A stretch of 64,000 bases of DNA from Melaminivora jejuensis (GCF_017811175.1 NZ_JACWIJ010000002.1:3344501-3408500); one strand, 5' to 3'; counted from the stretch's first letter, positions 41,669-51,740 are shown. Notes: generated by a model from the sequence alone, not told the origin. A program made the numbers and translations.

Positions 41669-42355
41669 TATTCACAGCAATCTTCCGGCGTTGCAGGCAG
41701 TGCTCACCGATGCTAAGGATAATGGCTGTGATGAATTTATTTCTTTGGGTGATGTTGTGGGTTACGGCGCGCAGCCTGGTGAGTGCATTGATCTGCTAAG
41801 GGAATGTGGGGCTGTGAATGTATTGGGGAATCACGATTCTTACCTGATAGGCAGGCAAAAATGCTCTCGTTCCAAGGTGGTTGCTGGGATTATTGAATAT
41901 CAAAGAAATATTGTCACAGGGGGCATTTGGATTGGCTTGAGAGTTCCTTGCCATTTCTTGATCGAGACAACTCTTTGTTTGTTCATGGTGGGCCAAAAAA
42001 TACGTTGGATCAGTATCTTTATGTGATTGATGAACGGACTGTTCCTGATTCGAAAGGGCGTCTATTCTCGGGTCATACTCATGTTCAGGTACTGATGGAG
42101 CTGGCGAGTGGGAAAATATATTGCAATCCGGGTTCTGTTGGGCAACCCAGGGATGGCGATTGTAGGGCGGCTTATGCCATTATCAAGGATGATTGCATCG
42201 AATTGAGACGTGTTTCCTATGATATTGATGCGGCTGCTTTTGCAATGCAGTCAGCTGGTTTTGAGGCTTTTATTTATGAGGGGCTATATAAAGGGGCGCA
42301 AATCGGTGGTCGCATTGACCGTGTTGTTTATGTGCATGATGTGCAAAAAACTTGA
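41649..42355 (+). pseudogene. Metallophosphoesterase (frameshifted, probably by one missing G)
   Basis: Calcineurin-like phosphoesterase of the YfcE/MJ0936 type, read in two frames. The first (from ATG 41649) has DIHSNLPALQ, GDVVGYGAQP and GNHDSY. The second has FVHGGP, FSGHTHVQV and CNPGSVGQPRDG. All five metal-binding motifs are therefore present but split. Adding one G to the run at 41919-41923 joins them as VTGGHLDWLESSLP, a normal linker for the family, giving about 235 residues. Either a real recent frameshift or a sequence error; the other three G-run shifts in this window favour error. Role in the glycan island unknown. Confidence 0.75.
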
Positions 42356-42372
42356 ATTTATTTTATTTTAGG

Positions 42373-43167
42373 ATGGAAGTGTCAAAAAAATCAACAAACC
42401 CTGAAGTTGCTTTTGCCAAGGAGCGATCTGACCATCTGCAGGCTTACGCCCAGGATAAATTTTTTCAAGGACTGTCTCAAGATTGGTTGCAGGAGTCAAT
42501 GCGCCGTAGATATGTTTATAATTTTGATTGGCTAGGCCGACCCATTATTCAATATCCCCAAGATATATGGGCGGTGCAGGATCTTGTCTGGCGTGTGCGA
42601 CCTGATCTTGTGATCGAAACTGGAATAGCGCATGGTGGTTCGCTAATTCTCAGCGCTTCTATGCTGGCACTTCTCGATTTGTGTGACGCGGTAGAGAGTG
42701 GGCAGATGCTTGATCCACGCCAATCACGGCGCAAGGTACTGGGTGTGGATATCGAAATCCGAGAGCACAATCGTGTGGCAATAGAGGCCCATCCGATGGC
42801 CAGCCGCATTCAGATGATTCAGGGCTCTTCAGTTGCGCCCGATGTGATTCATCAAGTCCATGAGGCTGCCCGTGGATATGAGAGTGTGCTGGTCTTTCTG
42901 GATTCCATGCATACCCATGACCATGTTCTGGCCGAACTCAATGCCTACGCTCCACTGGTCTCTGAAGGCAGTTATTGCGTAGTATTCGATACCTTTGTGA
43001 ATGATATGCCTGCAGGCTTCTTTGCCGACCGTCCCTGGGATGTGGGGAATGACCCAAAGACGGCAGTACGTGCCTGGTTGAAGAATCACCCTAATTTTCG
43101 GGTCGATGCAGAGATGGAGCAACGCTTGCAAGTGACTGTTGCTCCTGGGGGTTCCTGCGACGCGTGA
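42373..43167 (+). CDS. CmcI-like (cephalosporin hydroxylase family) methyltransferase
   Basis: A 264-residue protein of the CmcI / rhamnosyl O-methyltransferase family, from ATG 42373; a TTG start seven codons earlier is possible. It has YNFDWLGRPIIQYPQDIWAVQDLVW, the SAM motif VIETGIAHGGSLILSASML, a VDIEI acidic segment, and the metal/acceptor motif FLDSMHTHDHVLAEL. Family members are mostly O-methyltransferases despite the name. Last gene of the low-GC plus-strand run; it converges with the glycosyltransferase gene 10 bases away. Confidence 0.85.
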   Translation: MEVSKKSTNPEVAFAKERSDHLQAYAQDKFFQGLSQDWLQESMRRRYVYNFDWLGRPIIQYPQDIWAVQDLVWRVRPDLVIETGIAHGGSLILSASMLALLDLCDAVESGQMLDPRQSRRKVLGVDIEIREHNRVAIEAHPMASRIQMIQGSSVAPDVIHQVHEAARGYESVLVFLDSMHTHDHVLAELNAYAPLVSEGSYCVVFDTFVNDMPAGFFADRPWDVGNDPKTAVRAWLKNHPNFRVDAEMEQRLQVTVAPGGSCDA

Positions 43168-43177
43168 GCCCGATGGC

Positions 43178-45504
43178 TTAATTCCCCTGATGAAACGTGG
43201 ATGGGTGGAAATTTTTTGTGCCTGATGAGCAAAAAGTTTCACCCCAATAGGCAGAGGCGGCCTGAGCATATTTTTGAGCTTGCTCGACTGCGGGTTCAAG
43301 TGCCTTTTCTTGATTGAGTGCTTGTAGAGCTTCTTGCAAGTAGACTCTGCCAAAATCTAGGTGGCCGTGGGCATTTTCGATTTCTGCGAGAACTGTCAGT
43401 GCAACCGGATCATGCGGTTTGGCGCACAGGATGCTTTCTGCTAGTTCAGTGGCTTTTATCCAAAATTTGTTGGAAAGAACGTCACTGCCAGCTTGCTGGG
43501 TTGCCAGCGGCGGTGGCCCGTTTTTAGCCAAATCTAAAAAATTTTGTAGCTTTTGATAAGTCTGCGACAAGGGGATGCGTGAGCCTGGCGCGACCCCAAT
43601 CAGGAATTCCTGTGTGTCCGGTGCGGCAGGCATGTTATTCATCAGGTATAGAACACGCTCATCTACTTGGGCTGGCGTCCATTCGGGATGATCAGACTGC
43701 TCCAGCCAGTGCAGCCACATGGTACGCAAGGCTTTACCTATCTCATATGCGTAGAGATCCTCGCGCATGACCGAACTGGCCTCGGTTTCCAAGCGCAAAT
43801 TTTGTCTTAAATCATTTAATGCCGTTATGTCTGCTGCTAGGGTGGAGGCGATGTGGAGGTATTCTTCTTGATTGCGTGCTATCCACTCATGTCTTCCCAT
43901 GTAAGCTAATATGCTTGAACTCATGCGACCGCGCAGTCCATCGCCCTTGAGCGTCACCAGCGGAACTCCCATCCAAAGCAAGTCATTGGATGATGTTCCG
44001 CCTGTGAGTGGAAAGGGATCCAGTGCAATATCTATCCGATGATAGGTGAGGTACTGGTTGGCGGTATTCATGTTGACCAAATCAAGCCGGTCAGCAGGAA
44101 TTCCCAACAGGGCGCAGCGCTGGGTGTAAGCCGTCCTGATGTCTTCTTTCTCTAGATTTTTTCCTTCGATCAGCAGGCGCGATCCAGGGACGATTTGCAA
44201 CAGGCTGCCCCACAGGCGAAGGACATCGTCGGTGAGCTTGCCAAGATTATTGCAGGAGCCAAAAGTAATATATCCGTTTTCCAGGGCAGGGGTGGGGCGC
44301 ACCTGATAGGCGGGTTGGTAGCGCCAGAGTGGATTGCGGATCATGGGCCGATAGCAGGCTGCACGTATAGGTAGCCTGTACAGGCGCTCGGAATACCATT
44401 GCTGGGCATCATGAGGATCGAGGATGGCATCGCTGATCCACCAATCCATGGATTTCATGCCGGTGGTTCCTGGAAATCCTATGGTGGATACTTGAACCGG
44501 GGCAGGCTTTCGCATCAATGCTAATAAGGCATTGCCGCCTGTGTGTCCGGCCAGATCAATGGCGATGTCGATATCCGCATCCATGATGGTTTGGGCTTGC
44601 TTTTCAGCCGACATGCCATGAATACGGATGAATTCATCCACATGGCATTGCACCCGCGTCGTGACTAAATCATCCACGGGATGGTTATAAAAAGCGATGA
44701 CTTCAAACTGTTGTCTATCGAGTTGTGCCAGTAACCCTTCGGTGAAATACATTACGGCATGATTGCGAAAATCGGGCGACACCACACCAATGCGCAAACG
44801 CCGCCAAGGAGAACGATCCTTGGCGGCGAAGCTGGGCCAGTGGGGTTGCAAAGGCTTTTCGAATCTTTCGCTGAAGCTGCTGGCCATTTCCGCCAGATCA
44901 TTTGCCGTGCAGCTTGGATCAGCCAGCATGAACAGCAGGCAGTTGGTGTACAGGTGCGCTGCATCAGGCACCAAGGAGATGGCCTCTCGGCAATCCTGCA
45001 CAGCCTCGCGCACCTGTCCGAGCTCACGACGGTGTATGGCGGATTGAGTCAATGCATCAACTCTTTGCAGCGCCCCTGGGCTGTTGCAAGAGCTTGCTGA
45101 CTGGCCTCATAACCCCTTTCATGCAGCAGCAAGGCATAGCAGCATTGGGACAGTTTTACCCAGCAGATGCTATGTTCGGGACGCAAGGCGACCACTTTTT
45201 CCAGCAGCGGCAAAGCTTCGTTATTCAGCCCTTGCATCAACAGAAGATCGGAGTAATTGATCAGCAGCTCGGCATCCTGCGGCCACAGGGCTGCAGCCTT
45301 GGCATAGGCCACCAGGGCTGCTTCGATCTTTCCATCCTGGCGCAGAGCGAAACCCAGCAATCGATGTGCCTTGTGGTGTCGCCCATGTTTGCGTATGGCT
45401 TGGCGGCACAGCCGCACCAGCAAAGGCCAATTGCTGGCGGCTTGGGCAGCCTCCAGCTTGGGTGACAGATATTCGGGCTGGATGGAGGTAGTCGGTGGCT
45501 TCAT
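43178..45504 (-). pseudogene. SPINDLY/OGT-type (GT41) protein O-glycosyltransferase with TPRs (frameshifted)
   Basis: A large glycosyltransferase in two pieces. The upstream piece (from 45504, ending at 45049) is TPR repeats. The downstream piece (open from 45052 to 43178, 624 residues) has one more TPR, then the GT41 domain: RIGVVSPDFRNHAVMYF, IDLAGHTGGNALLALMRKPAP, WWISDAILDP, YITFGSCNNLGKL, SRLLIEGKNL, and ALDPFPLTGGTSSNDLLWMGVP. It ends in a helical tail. Adding one G to the G4 run at 45073-45076 (C4 on the plus strand) joins them as AQGALQRVDALTQSAIHRRELG, a regular TPR. It faces away from the flagellin next door and is the best candidate for the flagellin glycosyltransferase. If the shift is real, a TTG start at 45052 could still give a coupled second protein. 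Confidence 0.75.
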
Positions 45505-45632
45505 GAATGGCTGAGGGCTGGACTCACACGGGTTGTGCGATGCGGTGCCCGAAGCGTCCCAGCGTACAGGCAAGCCCGCTTCTGATCTCTGTGGCGATAT
45601 GGCGAGAATGGGCGCTGACGCGCGCCCAAGCC

Positions 45633-47150
45633 TCAGCCCTTCAAAAGGGCCAGCACACCCTGCGGAATCTGGTTGGCCTGCGCCACCATGGCGGTGCCGG
45701 CCTGCTGCAGGATCTGGGTGCGTGCCAAGTTGGCCGTTTCCTGGGCAAAGTCGGCATCCAGGATGCGCGAGCGCGAGGCCGACATGTTCTCTGCCGTGAT
45801 GTTCAGGCTGGCGATGCTGGTCTCGAAGCGCGACTGCAGGGCGCCCAGCTTGGCGCGCTCGCCAGCGATGTAAGACAAGGCCGAGTCCACCGTCTTGAGC
45901 GTGTGCGTGGCCCGGGCAAAGCTCGTCACATCCAGGTCGGAAACTTTTTTCAGCTCGGAGTTCAGCGTGAGGTCACCCAGCGCATTGGTGTTTGACGATA
46001 CCGCGCTGAAGGATTTGTCCGAATCCAGCGTGACGTAGCCGCTGACCGCCAGGTTGGGGGTTGCGCCTGATGCTGCGGCAATGGACTGGGCGGTTCCTGC
46101 CGTCGCCACTCCGCCCTTGCCATCGCTCACCAGTTTTTGCACGGTGATGTCACCTGCATTGGCAGCGTTGGTCTTGCCGACGGCGATGGTATTGCCGGTT
46201 GTGTTGGTCAGGATGATGCCGTCGGCTTTTTCGTTCAATGAAGCCACGACACCAGTTTTGGCGGATTGCTCGTTGATCGCGGTCACTGCATTGGACAGAC
46301 CTTCCGAGCCAGCTGTAGCGGAGATGGCAAACGAGATCGTGATATCCGGGTTGTTGTCCGATTGCAAAGTCAAGCCATAGGCGCCGGCAGAAGCAAAGGA
46401 CAGCACAGCCTCGGTGCGTGCCGTGGCGGTCACGCCGGTGTATTGGGTTTGCAGGTTGATGGACTCGGCCGTCTTCTTGCTGTGCTCGTTGGCATCCACA
46501 GCTATCGTCTGGCTGCCCAGGGCGCCATTGATGACGATGTTTCCAGGCCCTGAAACGCCATTGGATGCGAACCCGGCAGCAGGATTGCCTGCTGTTGCTG
46601 CATCGGCCCCAGCCGCTCCCGAACCTGACACCTGGTTGTTGCCATAGGTGTTGGTGCGCAGGTTGGCGGTGGCGGCCACGATGGTCTGGTTGGCGTTGGC
46701 GCCGACCTGGAACTGCTGCGTGCCGAAAGTGCCGTCGAGCAGCTTGGCGCCGTTGAACTCGGTGGTCTGCGCCACGCGATCGAGTTCGGCCACCAGTTGG
46801 CTCACTTCCTGCTGCAGCGCTTGGCGATCCGAGGGGCTGTTGGAGGCGTTGGCTGCCTGCACGGCCAGTTCGCGCACACGCTGCAGGATGTCGCCAGCGG
46901 CCTTCATGGCGCCTTCCGCCGTCTGCGCCAGCGAGATGCCGTCGTTGGCGTTGCGCGCGGCCTGGTTCAGGCCCCGGATCTGGCTGGTGAAGCGCTCGGA
47001 AATCGCCATGCCGGCGGCGTCGTCCTTGGCGCTGTTGATGCGCAGGCCCGACGACAGGCGCTGGATGGAGGTGTTGAGCGAGCCCTGGCTGATGCCCAGG
47101 TTGCGCTGGGCGGTGAGCGAAGCGATGTTGGTATTGATCGTGGAGGCCAT
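45633..47150 (-). CDS. fliC: Flagellin (first copy)
   Basis: Filament subunit of 505 residues, from ATG 47150 with an AGGAG site. The D0/D1 N-terminus ([37 protein letters not shown]) and C-terminus ([39 protein letters not shown]) are canonical. The central D2/D3 region (about 185-400) is Ser/Thr/Ala-rich, suitable for O-glycosylation. It is divergent from a second flagellin; the first 170 codons are almost identical in DNA between the two. I could not find a sigma-28 promoter reading towards this copy in the 399-base gap. Confidence 0.95.
   Translation of the reverse strand: MASTINTNIASLTAQRNLGISQGSLNTSIQRLSSGLRINSAKDDAAGMAISERFTSQIRGLNQAARNANDGISLAQTAEGAMKAAGDILQRVRELAVQAANASNSPSDRQALQQEVSQLVAELDRVAQTTEFNGAKLLDGTFGTQQFQVGANANQTIVAATANLRTNTYGNNQVSGSGAAGADAATAGNPAAGFASNGVSGPGNIVINGALGSQTIAVDANEHSKKTAESINLQTQYTGVTATARTEAVLSFASAGAYGLTLQSDNNPDITISFAISATAGSEGLSNAVTAINEQSAKTGVVASLNEKADGIILTNTTGNTIAVGKTNAANAGDITVQKLVSDGKGGVATAGTAQSIAAASGATPNLAVSGYVTLDSDKSFSAVSSNTNALGDLTLNSELKKVSDLDVTSFARATHTLKTVDSALSYIAGERAKLGALQSRFETSIASLNITAENMSASRSRILDADFAQETANLARTQILQQAGTAMVAQANQIPQGVLALLKG
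46613..47150 (-). repeat. Left arm of ~540-base inverted repeat (flagellin 5' half)
   Basis: The 5' part of the first flagellin gene, nearly identical on the opposite strand to 47550-48087, with long runs of uninterrupted identity. The two arms flank the 399-base promoter region. Confidence 0.8.
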
Positions 47151-47378
47151 TGAAAAACTCCTGCGGGGCGGCAAAACCGGGTGAAGGGGCAGACGGGTGT
47201 TACGACCGTGGAGACCTCGGCGGCAACGATGGGGGCAATTGTCAAAGTGCCGGGCTGGCGCCGTTGCGCCGATAAAAGCGGCAAAAACCCGCCTTTCCCA
47301 TCGTTTGCAGCGGTGCGGTCAGGGCGGTCGCCGCGCAGGCCAAGGTAAAAAGCTGTGTGGACTTGTGTGTGCTCACCC

Positions 47379-47405
47379 TAAAGTTTTGCGCGTACCTTCC
47401 GTAAA
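47379..47405 (+). promoter_or_regulatory. Sigma-28 promoter of the second flagellin
   Basis: TAAAGTTT-N11-TCCGTAAA: an exact -35 and a CCG-core -10 for FliA. It is about 145 bases before the flagellin ATG at 47550, giving a long leader. It is the only convincing sigma-28 site in the divergent gap 47151-47549, which otherwise holds no gene. Confidence 0.8.
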
Positions 47406-47549
47406 CAGGTTCAACGGGCTGTCCAAGGCTTCAGGCCAAGTGACCATCCGCCGTTCAACAGAGGGCCGGGCCGGGCACTGTGAACCCTGGGGTCGGAGAG
47501 GTTCCGGCCCCGTCAGCGCAACCGCCGTTTTTCTTTCAGGAGATTTGCA

Positions 47550-48087
47550 ATGGCCGCCACCATCAATACCAACGTCGCCTCGCTCACCGCCCAGCGCAAC
47601 CTGGGCATCAGCCAGGGCTCGCTCAACACCTCCATCCAGCGCCTGTCGTCGGGCCTGCGCATCAACAGCGCCAAGGACGACGCCGCCGGCTTGGCGATTT
47701 CCGAGCGCTTCACCAGCCAGATCCGGGGCCTGAACCAGGCCGTGCGCAACGCCAACGACGGCATCTCGCTGGCGCAGACGGCGGAAGGCGCCATGAAGGC
47801 CGCCGGCGACATCCTGCAGCGTGTGCGCGAACTGGCCGTGCAGTCGGCCAACGCCTCCAACTCGGCCTCCGACCGCCAAGCGCTGCAGCAGGAAGTCAAC
47901 CAGCTGGTGGCCGAACTCGATCGCGTGGCGCAGACCACCGAGTTCAACGGCGCCAAGCTGCTCGACGGCAGCTTTGGTACGCAGCAGTTCCAGGTCGGCG
48001 CCAACGCCAACCAGACCATCGTGGCCGCCACCGCCAACCTGCGCACCAACACCTATGGCAACAACCAGGTGTCAGGTTCGGGAGCGG
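47550..48087 (+). repeat. Right arm of ~540-base inverted repeat (flagellin 5' half)
   Basis: The 5' part of the second flagellin gene, the inverted partner of 46613-47150. Differences are mainly scattered third-base changes in the first 50 codons and a cluster near codons 95-115. Confidence 0.8.
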
Positions 48088-49085
48088 GCGGTGCCGCAGC
48101 TGCGGCGCCAGCGAGCGCAGCGGCTGCGTATGGGAGCAACGGCGTGGCATCTGGCGCCATCGCCATCAATGGCGCCCTGGGCAGCAAGTCCATCAATGTT
48201 GCTGCCAACGAGCACAGCAAGAAGACGGCCGAGTCCATCAACTTGCAAACCCAATACACCGGCGTGACCGCCACGGCACGCACTGAAGTGGAGTTGAAAT
48301 TCGCTGCCACTGGCGCTTACTCGCTGACGCTTGAGTCCAACAACGAAGGTGACGCCAAGACCATCAGCTTCGCCATCGAAGGAACTTCGACCTCCGGAGC
48401 TGATGCTTTGGCCAAAGGCATTGCGGCCATCAACGAGCAGTCGTCCAAGACCGGTGTCGTGGCATCGCTGAACGAGAAAGCCGACGGCATCATCCTGACC
48501 AACGCTGCTGGCAACACCATCGCCATCGGCAAGACAACTGCGGCAAACGGCGGCGCCGTCACGGTGCAGAAACTGGTGGGTGATGGCAAGGGCGCAATCA
48601 CCACGTCGGGTAGCGCACAGACTCTGGCTGCAGCATCGGTTGCTGCAGGCTCTGAGCTTGCAGTGTCCGTGAGCGGCTACATCACGCTGGATTCGGACAA
48701 GTCGTTCAGTGTGGTATCGACAGGCACGACAGCCCTGCAAGGAACTCCGGGAGCGGCGAACTCTTCCCTGAAGAAGGTCTCTGAACTGGATCTGACCAAT
48801 TTCAGCAAGGCCACGCACTCGCTCAAGACCGTGGACTCGGCACTGTCCTTCATCGCTGGCGAGCGCGCCAAGCTGGGTGCCCTGCAGTCGCGCTTCGAGA
48901 CCAGCATCGCTGCGCTGCAGGTCACGTCCGAGAACATGTCAGCCTCGCGTGGCCGTATCCTGGACGCTGACTTTGCGGCAGAAACCGCCAACCTGTCGCG
49001 CTCGCAAATCCTGCAGCAGGCCGGCACCGCCATGGTGGCGCAGGCCAACCAGCTGCCGCAGGGCGTGCTGGCTCTGCTGCGCTGA
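47550..49085 (+). CDS. fliC: Flagellin (second copy)
   Basis: Filament subunit of 511 residues, from ATG 47550 with a CAGGAG site. The ends match the first copy closely ([58 protein letters not shown]), and the middle is diverged but alignable ([24 protein letters not shown] in both). It has a strong sigma-28 promoter and is followed by fliD, so it is probably the main filament gene in this arrangement. The Ala-rich insert [14 protein letters not shown] at about residues 182-195 is specific to this copy. Confidence 0.95.
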   Translation: MAATINTNVASLTAQRNLGISQGSLNTSIQRLSSGLRINSAKDDAAGLAISERFTSQIRGLNQAVRNANDGISLAQTAEGAMKAAGDILQRVRELAVQSANASNSASDRQALQQEVNQLVAELDRVAQTTEFNGAKLLDGSFGTQQFQVGANANQTIVAATANLRTNTYGNNQVSGSGAGGAAAAAPASAAAAYGSNGVASGAIAINGALGSKSINVAANEHSKKTAESINLQTQYTGVTATARTEVELKFAATGAYSLTLESNNEGDAKTISFAIEGTSTSGADALAKGIAAINEQSSKTGVVASLNEKADGIILTNAAGNTIAIGKTTAANGGAVTVQKLVGDGKGAITTSGSAQTLAAASVAAGSELAVSVSGYITLDSDKSFSVVSTGTTALQGTPGAANSSLKKVSELDLTNFSKATHSLKTVDSALSFIAGERAKLGALQSRFETSIAALQVTSENMSASRGRILDADFAAETANLSRSQILQQAGTAMVAQANQLPQGVLALLR

Positions 49086-49102
49086 TCGATAGGGGCAGGG
49101 AG

Positions 49103-49134
49103 GAGCGCCTTTCCTGATGGAACAAGAGGCGCTC
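49103..49134 (+). terminator. Hairpin after the second flagellin (possible terminator)
   Basis: GAGCGCCT-N16-AGGCGCTC, a perfect 8-base stem starting 18 bases after the flagellin stop. No T-run follows, so it may be an mRNA-stabilising 3' structure rather than a true intrinsic terminator. Confidence 0.45.
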
Positions 49135-49331
49135 TCTCCCGGTCTCTACGGTTTCGGCAGATTCGAATGCGGCGGGGCAACCCTCGCCGCATTGGCGTTT
49201 GTGCCGTCTGGCAAGGATTGCCCGGCGGCGGGAACTGGCCGGTATGCAGGGCGCTTTTCGTCAGCATGGCTTGATGACCTGCGCCGATAATGGCCGGTGT
49301 ACTTTCAGGGCTTTGTTGATAGGAGACGGTC

Positions 49332-50768
49332 ATGGCCAGCTTTTCTTCCATTGGTGTCGGATTGGGCGGCAACGTCGATGTCAATGCGCTCATCAAGGCG
49401 TCCGTCGATGCCGTGAAGCTGCCCATCTCGCGTCCCAACGGCCTGAACTATCAGGCCAAGCTCACCGAGGCCAAGATTTCCACTTTCGGCCAGCTCAAGT
49501 CGCTGGTGTCCACGCTGCAGACGGCGGTGTCCAGGCTGAGCAGCGTTTCCGGCTGGAATGCCGTGCAGGCCTCGTCCTCGGACGACAAGGCCATCACGGC
49601 CACCGCCATCGGCGGCACGGTGGAAACCACCTTCAGCGTCGAGGTGCAGCAGCTGGCCCGGGCGCAGGTCTCGACCTCTGATGCCATTGCCACCGGCACT
49701 GGTGTGGGCGCGGGGACGCTGCGCCTGGAGATGGGCAAGTGGGAGGCTGGCAGCTTTACCGCCGGCTCCGGCGCCGGGATCGACATCGAAGTTTCGGCCT
49801 CCGACACGCTGGCTGACGTGGCCGGCAAGATCAACGGCGCCAATGCCGGCGTCACGGCCACCATCCTGACCGACACCTCGGGCCAGCGCCTGATGCTGCG
49901 CAGCAAGAACACGGGCGAGGAGTTCGGCTTCCAGATGACCGTCACGGCCGATGCCGATGGCGATACGGGCGACAACCTGGGTCTGTCGCGCCTGGCCAAC
50001 GGCCTGTCCTCCGATCCTGGGGTCAATGCCGCAGCCAATGCCCAGGCCAAGATCAACGGCATGTATGACATCACCTCGGCCACCAATACGTTCGAGAACG
50101 CCGTGGCCGGCGTGACCTTCAAGGCCGAAAAAGTCACCACGGCCCCGGTCAACATCTCCGTGGCCAAGGACAACTCGGCCATCCAGAAGAACATCGAAGA
50201 CCTGGTGGTTGCCTACAACGCGCTCAACCAGGCTCTCAGCGATGTGACCAAATACGATAAAACCACAAAAGAGGCAGGCCTGCTGCAGGGCGACTCGACC
50301 ACCGTGGGCCTGCAGAACCAGCTGCGCAACGTGATGCAGTCGCTGTCGAGCAGCACCGGGCCTTTCAAGTCTCTGTCCGACATCGGGCTGGGCCACATCC
50401 AGGGCGGCGATCTGTCCATCGACAGCACCAAGCTCAGCGAGGCCTTGAAGAACCCGGATGCCGTCAAGGCGCTGTTCATCGGTGCCGATGGCCTGGCCAC
50501 GACGCAGGATGGCGTGGCGGAAAAGATCAAGGCGGCGACCTCCAAGATGCTCGACCCGGATGGCTTCTTCGCCAGCAAGGACACGCAGTTCAAGGATGCC
50601 CTCAAGCGCAATGCCAAGGAGATCGAGCGCATCAACGCACGGGCCGACAGCACCGAGGCGCTGCTGACCGCGCGCTATGTGGCGCTGGACACCCAGATGA
50701 GCCGCCTGAACGCGCTCAACGCTTATATCGCGCAGCAGGTCACGACCTGGAACAACAGCAAGAATTGA
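49332..50768 (+). CDS. fliD: Filament cap protein FliD
   Basis: Hook-associated protein 2 of 478 residues, which folds flagellin at the filament tip. The N-terminal part has SFSSIGVGLGGNVDVNALIKASVDAVKLPI and YQAKLTEAKISTFGQLKSLVSTLQTAVS, and the C-terminal part a coiled coil (DTQFKDALKRNAKEIERINARADSTEALLTARYVALDTQMSRLNALNAYIAQQVT). A GCCGATAA element at 49283 could be a sigma-28 -10, but its -35 is poor. The gene is followed by fliS and fliT. Confidence 0.95.
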   Translation: MASFSSIGVGLGGNVDVNALIKASVDAVKLPISRPNGLNYQAKLTEAKISTFGQLKSLVSTLQTAVSRLSSVSGWNAVQASSSDDKAITATAIGGTVETTFSVEVQQLARAQVSTSDAIATGTGVGAGTLRLEMGKWEAGSFTAGSGAGIDIEVSASDTLADVAGKINGANAGVTATILTDTSGQRLMLRSKNTGEEFGFQMTVTADADGDTGDNLGLSRLANGLSSDPGVNAAANAQAKINGMYDITSATNTFENAVAGVTFKAEKVTTAPVNISVAKDNSAIQKNIEDLVVAYNALNQALSDVTKYDKTTKEAGLLQGDSTTVGLQNQLRNVMQSLSSSTGPFKSLSDIGLGHIQGGDLSIDSTKLSEALKNPDAVKALFIGADGLATTQDGVAEKIKAATSKMLDPDGFFASKDTQFKDALKRNAKEIERINARADSTEALLTARYVALDTQMSRLNALNAYIAQQVTTWNNSKN

Positions 50769-50785
50769 ATACCGTCGCGCCGGCC

Positions 50786-50812
50786 TTCAGTTTTTCGGTG
50801 ACATGCCGATAA
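50786..50812 (+). promoter_or_regulatory. Candidate sigma-28 promoter of fliST
   Basis: TTCAGTTT-N11-GCCGATAA: a perfect -10 and 6 of 8 at -35, placed 35 bases before the fliS start. Confidence 0.6.
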
Positions 50813-50846
50813 ATCAACAGAGAGCAGCCAGCCGAGGATAGTCACC

Positions 50847-51305
50847 ATGTTCACTCCGTTCAGCGCCCGCACCGCATCCGCCTACCAGCGGATCAACGTC
50901 GAGACCAGCATGCACACGATCGACCAGCACCAGCTGGTCAGCCTGCTGTTCGAGGGAATCCTGCAGTCCATCGCCACCGCGCGCGGTGCCCTGGCACGCG
51001 GCGATATCGCGGCCAAGTGCGCCGCCGTGGCCAAGGCGCTGCGCATCCTGGAGGAAGGCCTGATGACGGCGCTCGACCGCGAGGCCGGCGGCGAGCTGGC
51101 GGCCAATCTGGGCGCGGTCTATGACTATGCGCTGCAGCAGTTGATCCTGGCCAATGCGCGCAACGATGACGCCCTGCTGGGACAGGTGGCACGCCTGTTC
51201 GAGCCTATCGCCCAGAGCTGGAACGAAATCAAGAACCATCCGGCCCCAGTCGCTCCCGTCGCTGCTGCCAACGACATGCAGCGGCACAGCTACGCGGAGG
51301 CCTGA
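50847..51305 (+). CDS. fliS: Flagellin export chaperone FliS
   Basis: Flagellin chaperone of 152 residues. The typical start is TASAYQRINVETSMHTIDQHQLVSLLFEGILQSIATARGAL, with YDYALQQLILANARND near the C-terminus. FliS holds the C-terminal helix of flagellin before export. It is 3 bases upstream of fliT. Confidence 0.95.
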   Translation: MFTPFSARTASAYQRINVETSMHTIDQHQLVSLLFEGILQSIATARGALARGDIAAKCAAVAKALRILEEGLMTALDREAGGELAANLGAVYDYALQQLILANARNDDALLGQVARLFEPIAQSWNEIKNHPAPVAPVAAANDMQRHSYAEA

Positions 51306-51308
51306 GCC

Positions 51309-51608
51309 ATGCCAGAAATGTTGATCGACTACTACAAGGCCATCGAGCAAAGCAGCGACCGTATGCTCGAAGCGGCCAAGCTCAAGGACTGGGACGAGGT
51401 GATGCGCTGCGAGGGCGCCTGCGCCATCCTGATCGAGCAGCTGCGCTTCCAGGCCAACCAGCAGGAGCTGGCGCCCGAGCATCGCCAGGAAAAGGCCCGC
51501 ATCATGCAGCGCATCCTGCGCAACGATGCCCAGATCCGCATCCTGGCCGAGCCCTGGATGGCGCAGTTCGAGCAATTGCTCGAAGGCCAGCCACCCGTGA
51601 TGCATTGA
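51309..51608 (+). CDS. fliT: Flagellar protein FliT
   Basis: A small helical protein of 99 residues (MLIDYYKAIEQSSDRMLEAAKLKDWDEVMRCEGAC) in the position of FliT, the FliD chaperone. Sequence is weakly conserved in the family; position after fliS makes the call good. An intrinsic terminator follows. Confidence 0.85.
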   Translation: MPEMLIDYYKAIEQSSDRMLEAAKLKDWDEVMRCEGACAILIEQLRFQANQQELAPEHRQEKARIMQRILRNDAQIRILAEPWMAQFEQLLEGQPPVMH

Positions 51609-51691
51609 TGCGCTGCCTGCCGCAAGCCAGGCCCCTGGCCCGGCCAGCGCCGCCCGCCGCCGCTGCACGCAGCGGTGCCAGGGCAGGCAAG

Positions 51692-51727
51692 AAAAAAACC
51701 GGCCTCCACAGGGAGGCCGGTTTTTTT
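51692..51727 (+). terminator. Intrinsic terminator after fliT
   Basis: A 9-base stem CCGGCCTCC / GGAGGCCGG with an ACAG loop, flanked by seven A before and seven T after. A-tract and T-tract also pair, so it can work in both directions: for fliT and for fliE coming from the right. Confidence 0.9.
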
Positions 51728-51740
51728 ATATATGAAATAT

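Noticed and set aside
41919..41923. Phase variation by G-run slippage in the phosphoesterase
   Set aside because: A run of five G is too short for efficient slippage, and the same shift occurs at three other short runs, so sequence error is the simpler explanation.
47269..47276. GCCGATAA as another sigma-28 -10 in the flagellin gap
   Set aside because: No -35 element at 11 bases upstream; the bases there (GCCGGGCT) do not resemble TAAAGTTT.
49264..49290. Sigma-28 promoter for fliD
   Set aside because: The -10 (GCCGATAA) is perfect but only 3 of 8 bases match at -35; kept as a remark under fliD, not as a feature.
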